Positions 58,426-64,000 of a DNA stretch of 64,000 bases are shown here, in pieces. The notes under the pieces were generated by a model. It was not told where the DNA came from. It saw nothing but the letters and a program-made list of their open reading frames with translations, and ran no database searches. Source of the stretch: Symsagittifera roscoffensis (Eukaryota > Xenacoelomorpha > Acoela > Convolutidae). Every line of letters starts with the position of its first letter. Position 1 is the stretch's first letter. The stretch spans positions 45,803,346 to 45,867,345 of the forward strand of contig NC_087064.1 in the NCBI RefSeq assembly GCF_963678635.1, in the 5' to 3' direction. A program made the translations under genes and the position numbers.

Positions 58426-58750
58426 CTCCAAAGCGGACAAAATCAATCTGCAATACCACTTCGCATTTACTAGATGCTCTCGCAAATAAACGCAAAATCC
58501 ACATCTCCATTATTTTGACAAATATTATTATTCATTAATTAATTTTCTACAATGAAACTATTTATAAATTGAAACCCTATTGATCAAAACTTCACAATAT
58601 AAGATCAAATCTAAACAAAATCTATAAATCATGCAAAATTATCAAAGTCGACCATTTTGATCAGTTCATTCGGAACTAAGATGAAAGCTAAATCAAGCCA
58701 CCTTTTTAGTAATGGAAAAATTGTTGTGCTGATACTACAAATGGAAATAT

Positions 58751-58771
58751 GTTTATTGTTTTTATTCAAAT
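58751..58771 (-). terminator. Paired polyadenylation signals of the unrecognised gene
   Basis: Minus strand contains GAATAAAAAC and then CAATAAAC, 7-27 bases beyond the stop codon. This implies a very short 3' UTR. Confidence 0.5.
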
Positions 58772-58777
58772 TGGTTT

Positions 58778-59185
58778 TTACCAATTTGTTGAAGTTTCTT
58801 CTGATGAAAAAGTATTTTCCATCTCCGCTTCTGAACTACTTGAAGAAGAGCTACCAAAAGTCTCTTCAGTCGTGTTCGAGTTCGATATTGAAATCTCGTT
58901 TAAATTCAGAGGTAAGTGATGACTCATAATTTTTTTCATTAATTCTTTCTGCGTGTTGTCCACTTCGTACTCTTCATCATCTTCGTCTCCGATGACGTCG
59001 TCGCCTAGCGATGTGCCGTCGTACGTCTGTGTGTTCGTTGGAGAGAAAGAGGAAAACGTCTGTGCTTGAGAATTAAAGTTGTCGCTTTTGAGATCCACGT
59101 CTGAATTTAAGTTCTCCAAATTAGGACTTCTCTCTAAACGATCTCCAAAATTCAGAACAGCAAACGAATATACCGTTTTACAAGA
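58778..59185 (-). CDS. Unrecognised gene, last exon (acidic Ser-rich C-terminus)
   Basis: Frame open from a TAG near 59188 to the stop at 58778. A phase-1 acceptor near 59140 (CGTTTAG|AG) would join exon C; the stronger-looking AAATAG at 59186 would need phase 0. Ends EETSTNW and stop. AATAAA-type signals lie within 30 bases after it (58751-58770). Confidence 0.5.
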   Translation of the reverse strand, partial: SCKTVYSFAVLNFGDRLERSPNLENLNSDVDLKSDNFNSQAQTFSSFSPTNTQTYDGTSLGDDVIGDEDDEEYEVDNTQKELMKKIMSHHLPLNLNEISISNSNTTEETFGSSSSSSSEAEMENTFSSEETSTNW

Positions 59186-62100
59186 CTATTTGAAATTTTG
59201 AAAGGCTGGTTGTAGAATTTGAAATAGATAACAGGTCACAAGGACCCGTTGGCCTAAATCATCTCCAAACTCAGTTTAGGAAGCCTTACGAGTTTCAAGT
59301 TAACACTGAAACTGTCAAACTTCCAGTCAAGAACGTCAACAGACAAGTTCAAACATAGCCAATCGAAGATTGGAAAACAGTAATGAACGAAAGTAAACAT
59401 GAAAAAAACACACTGACTTTCTTGGAAAAATCTAAAATCGAATTTAAAAGAAAAAAATAGATGCCCTTTCAGCTCTTTGAATTTCTAGAACAATTTATGA
59501 TTTCCACTTTTTTGATAACATGAACCCAACGTCAGAAAATTGGAACAACAGGTAAACTTTTTATCCCGCTTGAAATCTAAAAATTAAATTCAACTTTCAA
59601 AACTAGAAATTGTTCACGTTGTTTACGCCATTTACACGTTCGTATTACTACGACTGCTAGTTACGTCACTTTCAGCAGATGAATTTCAATTGCAACTGAA
59701 AAAGTGCATATATACCTAGGTGCATTCATAAATGCATCAATATGAATGAATGCACATCTATAGTTATTAGAGACTTTGAAAATTTTTCCCAAAAAAATCA
59801 GCAAGACCTATATAAGAGTCTTCACTGCGTTCATTACTCTTAAAAAGGAACAAATAAACGACACCCAAAATTGAATTTTTCTGAAGTCGCATGTGACCCA
59901 GCCAGAACCAATCCCAGACCTTTGTCATCCAAAAATGGACGTTAACTTTTCATCATGTAAAATCAGATTCTGCTCCAGGAAAAAATTCTGTTCTACATTA
60001 ACACAAAATCGAAGCGAAGCACAACTCGCTATATAACAAATAGAGCAGGCAAACTGTCGGCAGCAAAGTAGTGAAAAGCCGCTAATTTGAAAAAATAGAC
60101 TACACCTATTAAATTTTCATGTTTGTCTCGATTTGTGTTGAATGAACTGAATTAACTCTAACTCTATCGGCTTCTTCCTCGTTCAATTCAATTCATATGA
60201 AACGCAGGTAAGATTATCAAAACCGTTTGTCCTATTCTTTTGGAGCTCGGCAGTATTAACTGCTTTTTGAAAATATAACTCTACTGAACTTAAATCACGT
60301 TATATTCGCAAAAACAAGCAAAACGAGGGCTAAAAAAGTTCGAAACAAAAAATAAAAAGATCTTGAGACAGGCCGCGACTAGGCCCAATTTGCGAGTACG
60401 CCCAATAAACCATTTGAGCTACTTATTTGTCCAAACAAGGTCTGGATTAAATTGAGATCCGGGGGTTTTTCAGCCACGCTATGTCCGGCACTGTGCTAGC
60501 GCCATAAATAATTCTATACTAGAACCGGTGCTCTTAAAAACAAATAAAATGTTCATTCAATGGTAACTGCGATCGAAAATGGGTTAGCCTATACAATATG
60601 ATATTCACCGGTTTCTGTAATTTCCAAGTCCACGTCTTCTTCTGACATAGCCTCCTGCAGTAATCTCGCTCCAATAAAATGTCCGTTACCCCTCTTCTGA
60701 CTAGGTGACTCGCCAACTTTAGTTTCTCCGTCACCCGATGGTCCCGGATTCTCATTGTGTTGACACAATTTTCCTGACCTGTTTGACAGTTTGCTTAGAT
60801 CGTTCTTCGAAGGCAGACGATATGAAGCTTCCAGGGTGGACATGTTGAAACAGGGTTCTTCAGCAGTCACTGAAGTAAAATATCATTGAAGGTTGAGTGG
60901 ATCAGAGCTTCGCACCACTTGCGATACCACACACATAGCATTGCAAGCTAGCATACAGAAAATGAAACAAAAGTCACTAAGTCGGAACACAATTCGAACA
61001 CTTGAAAAACCATACCTACAAACGAATTTTCAGAAACTTGTTTTGAATGATGTTCAAATTGCAAACACAATAACTGGGGTTTAATAAGTAATCAGACACA
61101 AAAATTGATCGGCAACAAAGCCGGCAAAAGTTGGTTAGACTCCCGTTGAGCAAAACTGTTTTCAATTGAAAAACTTTTGACAGTTCCGAAGATCTAAATT
61201 TTTACGCTCCCCCCTCCGGAAACACACAAAAGCGTAAAAAATCAATTTTTCCAATAAAACAACGCTTAGATAAGTCACTTACTGCATAAAACATATTCAG
61301 AAACAACTGAAGCCAAACAACCAGCGAAAAAAACGAAAAAAATTACAAACTTAGTAAGCTTACAAGTTACAGTAACAAATCAAAACTCTTTCAGTTACAA
61401 AAAAATTACTTACAGTCCAGCAAAAATCCGTTACAAGGTAACTAAGCCAATTAAACATAAGCAGACACAACAGACCGACAATTTTTCGAAACAGAATACT
61501 TTTGAATAAAAAAAGTTCTGGCCTGGTTCGAACACAGGATCTTTACCACCTCAGGCGTAGTATTTTTGTCAAACATCATATGTGCCTGAAAAGCTAGTAG
61601 GGTTTGATTTAGATATTAGCCAAGCTATCTTATGTTTTTCTGTAAAATTTTGTTAAACATGAAAATTCCGTCATGGGGCAACTAAGCCGACAAAACATAA
61701 TCAGACTAACATTAGTCCGAAAACTCTTTTGAAATTCAATATTTTGTCTTCAAAACTTAAAACATTACTTCTTAAAAGAACTGCCAGTAGTAACAGTAGA
61801 CCAGTGGAATTTGCACGTGAATGAAGTCTAGCTATTCAAGTGATTTTGTTAAGCAAGTTGTTAACCCGAAAAAAAACTCGATATTCAGTTTGATAACGCT
61901 TGCTTATCGCAAGCGTAACCAGTAGTTTGATATAAATAACACTGAGACAAGTTTTCGAGAAAAGTCAAAACGTTTCCGAGAAACCAGCCAAATTTCAAAA
62001 TTTTTCAAGTTCAACTTTTTCATCCAAGGCGATAGCTTTTTTAAAATTGTTTTTGACACCAATTGTGCAGAGAAAATTCACAACGGCTGTTTTTCGATGA

Positions 62101-63981
62101 AACCCTCAACCTCATATTCGGTAAGGTCGTTTTCGAGAAAAGGAAAAAATTTCAAAAAGTGTTCAAACTGTCAACACTCTTTAAGGCCATAAATCTTTTT
62201 CTACAAAAAAATATAGCCAACTGACAGTTGGAAAAGAGTAATGAATGCAAGTAAACAGAAAAAAACTTTGACTTTCTTGTAAAAAAGTCGAATTTCTAAA
62301 CAAATAGCTCTTTGAATTTCTGGATTAATTTTTGACTAGCGTGTAACTCAAGTTTCCAAATACACGATCGAGATCTTGAAAATTTTTGAATATTTTTAAA
62401 TCTAAGTTTTTTGAAAATTTTTGAAAAAAATTAGAAAAAAACGTCATATCTCGAAAAATATAAGAATTTGAGCAGCCATATTCGGAGGCAAGATTTGCAA
62501 CCCCTGAGCATACCCTCAGAGTTTTCAACTACACGACAGAGATTTTCGAAATTTTTGAATATTTTTAAATCTAAGTATTGAAAAAATATATATATAAAAC
62601 GTCATATCTCGAAAACTGCAAGGATTTGAGAAGTGAGATTTAGAGACAAGATTCGCAATCCCTGAGAGTACCGTGACAGTACCCAACTACAGGGTTGAGA
62701 ATACAAAGTTTTATGAAATTTTTCAATTTCAAATTTGCTTATTTCAAAATTGATAAAATAATCCTTGACATCAAACTGGAAAATCGAAAAAAAAATTCTT
62801 AACCATTGCAATGTACGATATAGCTTAAACGTGCAAAACTTCTTTCGATAAACATGCAAAATTAATACGTTCAAAAAGCGTAAACATGGCGAGATAGTGA
62901 AGCCCGCATTAAAATATATATTATGTGGCAAAAGTAAAATATATATAAAAATGTAAGTTCCACTTTTATGAGCACAATTATTTGCAACTTGTGTTGGAAA
63001 AAAAGTGGATACCGTTGTGTTAATACACCAAAACCGAAATTACCCGTTACTTATATATCACCAAATACTTGTTGAAAAACTACCTCTGAAGGCAGCTGCA
63101 GTTACATCCCAGCCCATGTCATGGACAGCTTCCGATCCATACTTCCTCTCTATGGCTTCATTCTCCCTCATCTTCTGCTCACCAACCCTGTGACTCATCA
63201 CAGAACTCAACTCACTCATGATCTCCCTCTGCGACCTCATCAGTCTCTTCTGTAGAGTGACTTGATCCTCTTCAGGGTGGAAGGTCACGCGCCCATAGTT
63301 GTCACCGTGACCCAGAGAAGACATCTGCTGAACCATTGAAATATAAAATCCAAAATCGCTTCAATTTATGATCTCATTTTTTTACAAGACCATTTACCTG
63401 GTTGAACTCATTTAAGGCGTCCTTTCCTAGGAACACATCATCTTCCGTCGTCTCCCTTGATGAGGAAAACTGGTCACACTTCAGATTAGCTACATACTGT
63501 CGCTCCATCGTTGTGACATCTTCACTTCTAGACTCACCGCCCGTAACGCCTTCTGCGCTTATTCCGTTCAACTCCATCTCATTTTCAACTTGTTTTTTCT
63601 TCTTTCGCTGAAGAAGCTGCAGATTCTCCACACAAGAGATAGCCGCTATTAACCTCTGAGTAACAATCTCCAAACTTCGTTCATCTGTTTCGCTTTGACG
63701 TTTGAACTCCGAAGCCAGTTTTGCTATTTCTTTCAAGTGGATGTTGAAGCTAGTCAGCACCGATTTCCAATTAGATCTCTCAAAGGACTCACTTGACATA
63801 GACTGTTTTCGCCGACCACTTAGGCTGTCGACGCTGACTTCTTCATCCTCAAAGTCCAGACCTAGGAAAAGATCTTGGACAAGGTCCAGTTCCTTTTCTA
63901 GATTCTGGGCAATGGACAAGTCGTAGTTGACAATAAAGGACTTGAAAACTGAGAAGAGATCGCTGGTCACGTTATCATTTC
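58778..63981 (-). CDS. Unrecognised multi-exon gene (3' part; 5' end beyond the window)
   Basis: Proposed exons on the minus strand: 63981-63398, 63327-63084, 60869-60609 and about 59140-58778. Junctions between the first three agree in phase (0, then 1) and have good sites (CAG|GTAAAT, AGAG|GTAGTT, TTTTACTTCAG). The link to the last exon is weaker. The protein is helical and charged (EIAKLASEFKRQSETDERSLEI; LMRSQREIMSELSSVMSHRV), then polar, ending acidic and Ser-rich (GDEDDEEYEVD, seven-Ser run). I do not recognise the family. It is probably an intracellular coiled-coil protein. The stop lies only 404 bases upstream of the CNOT3 ATG on the same strand. Confidence 0.6.
59190..60600. repeat. 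Intron with dispersed-repeat copies
   Basis: 59440-59780 matches 45170-45500 (same orientation). A degenerate hairpin 2 ('CGAAGCGAAGCACAACTCGC') is near 60010. The rest is AT-rich with no exon recognised. Confidence 0.55.
60609..60869 (-). CDS. Unrecognised gene, exon C
   Basis: Acceptor TATTTTACTTCAG; the leading TG completes a codon from exon B. Encodes TAEEPCFNMSTLEASYRL and a polar region to LEITET. The donor ACCG|GTGAAT is moderate; without it the frame ends at TAG (60591-60589), but no poly(A) signal follows there. Confidence 0.55.
60890..62370 (-). repeat. Composite hairpin element copy within an intron (inverted)
   Basis: Half of hairpin 2 with 'ACTTGCGATA' (60905), 'AAGCCAATTAAACATAAGCA' (61444), a tRNA-like stretch with box-B-like TGTTCGAACCAGG on the complement (about 61525), and hairpin 1 at 61896-61916 with a perfect 8-bp stem followed by CGGGTTAACAACTTG on the complement. 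Confidence 0.6.
62370..62935 (+). repeat. ~165-bp tandem repeat cluster 4 with fixed tail
   Basis: Two to three units ('GTCATATCTCGAAAA' at about 62443 and 62600), then the same tail (about 62800-62930: 'AGCTTAAACGTGC', 'CTTTCGATAAACATGC', 'GAAGCCCGCATTAAAATATA'). Lies in the intron of the unrecognised minus-strand gene. Confidence 0.85.
63084..63327 (-). CDS. Unrecognised gene, exon B
   Basis: Follows a 70-base intron whose 3' end is a tandem TTCAG-CAG acceptor. Encodes QMSSLGHGDNYGRVTFHPEE and a long helix; donor AGAG|GTAGTT leaves phase 1. Confidence 0.7.
63398..63981 (-). CDS. Unrecognised gene, exon A
   Basis: Acceptor CTATCTTTGCAG|GA and donor CAACCAG|GTAAAT. 194 codons plus two bases. 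Starts NDNVTSDLFSVFKSF; mostly charged helix with a KKKK patch. An earlier exon must lie past position 64000 because the acceptor is phase 1. Confidence 0.7.
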
Positions 63982-64000
63982 CTGCAAAGATAGGTTATCA

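Noticed and set aside
58375-58485. 37-residue N-terminal extension of CNOT3
   Set aside because: Family members start at M(A/G)DKRKLQ; the extension lies across a pyrimidine tract and acceptor, so it is probably 5' UTR or intron.
60395-60450. tRNA-like box A on the complement (GTAGCTCAAATGG)
   Set aside because: No box B at the proper distance and no cloverleaf pairing.
1-64000. CRISPR arrays, bacterial operons or prophage
   Set aside because: Tandem repeats here lack spacers of uniform size, there are no cas-like genes, and the genes have spliceosomal introns.

Overview
This is a 64-kb window of AT-rich, repeat-dense eukaryotic nuclear DNA, most likely from an invertebrate animal. The reasons are spliced genes with GT/AG introns, metazoan-type sphingomyelin synthase and CCR4-NOT genes, a Ty3/gypsy-type retroelement, a decayed LINE, and many dispersed and tandem repeats. 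I cannot name the phylum. All functional calls are by eye from motifs.

Layout. (1) 0.67-16.3 kb, + strand: a six-exon sphingomyelin synthase family gene (470 aa if the model is right). All five introns agree in phase. Introns 3 and 4 are 5-6 kb and full of repeats, including a decayed LINE, an inverted-repeat-bounded block of short palindromes and a five-copy 492-bp tandem array. (2) 16.3-19.2 kb: no gene seen. (3) 19.2-25.3 kb, - strand: a dead Ty3/gypsy-like element (gag, RT, RNase H, integrase, C-terminal tail). Its protease region is replaced by a second copy of its own RT/RNase H junction. It lies between two ~490-bp direct repeats. (4) 25.6-55 kb: almost entirely repeats, with no convincing host gene. 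The families are a long 'CCATTCCGATGATTATT' family, composite elements with two conserved hairpins and a tRNA-like box, a ~165-bp tandem repeat with a fixed tail, a recent ~1.95-kb tandem duplication, and a second integrase fragment. (5) 55.7-64 kb, - strand: CNOT3 (CCR4-NOT subunit 3) in one uninterrupted exon. About 400 bp upstream of it is the 3' end of an unrecognised multi-exon gene that runs off the right edge.

The host genes act separately: sphingolipid synthesis in a membrane, mRNA deadenylation, and one unknown. The most unusual material is the repeats. Two short hairpins recur across the window with compensatory stem changes, which suggests selected structure in a non-autonomous mobile family. 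The 165-bp tandem-repeat element ends in the same unique tail at three places.
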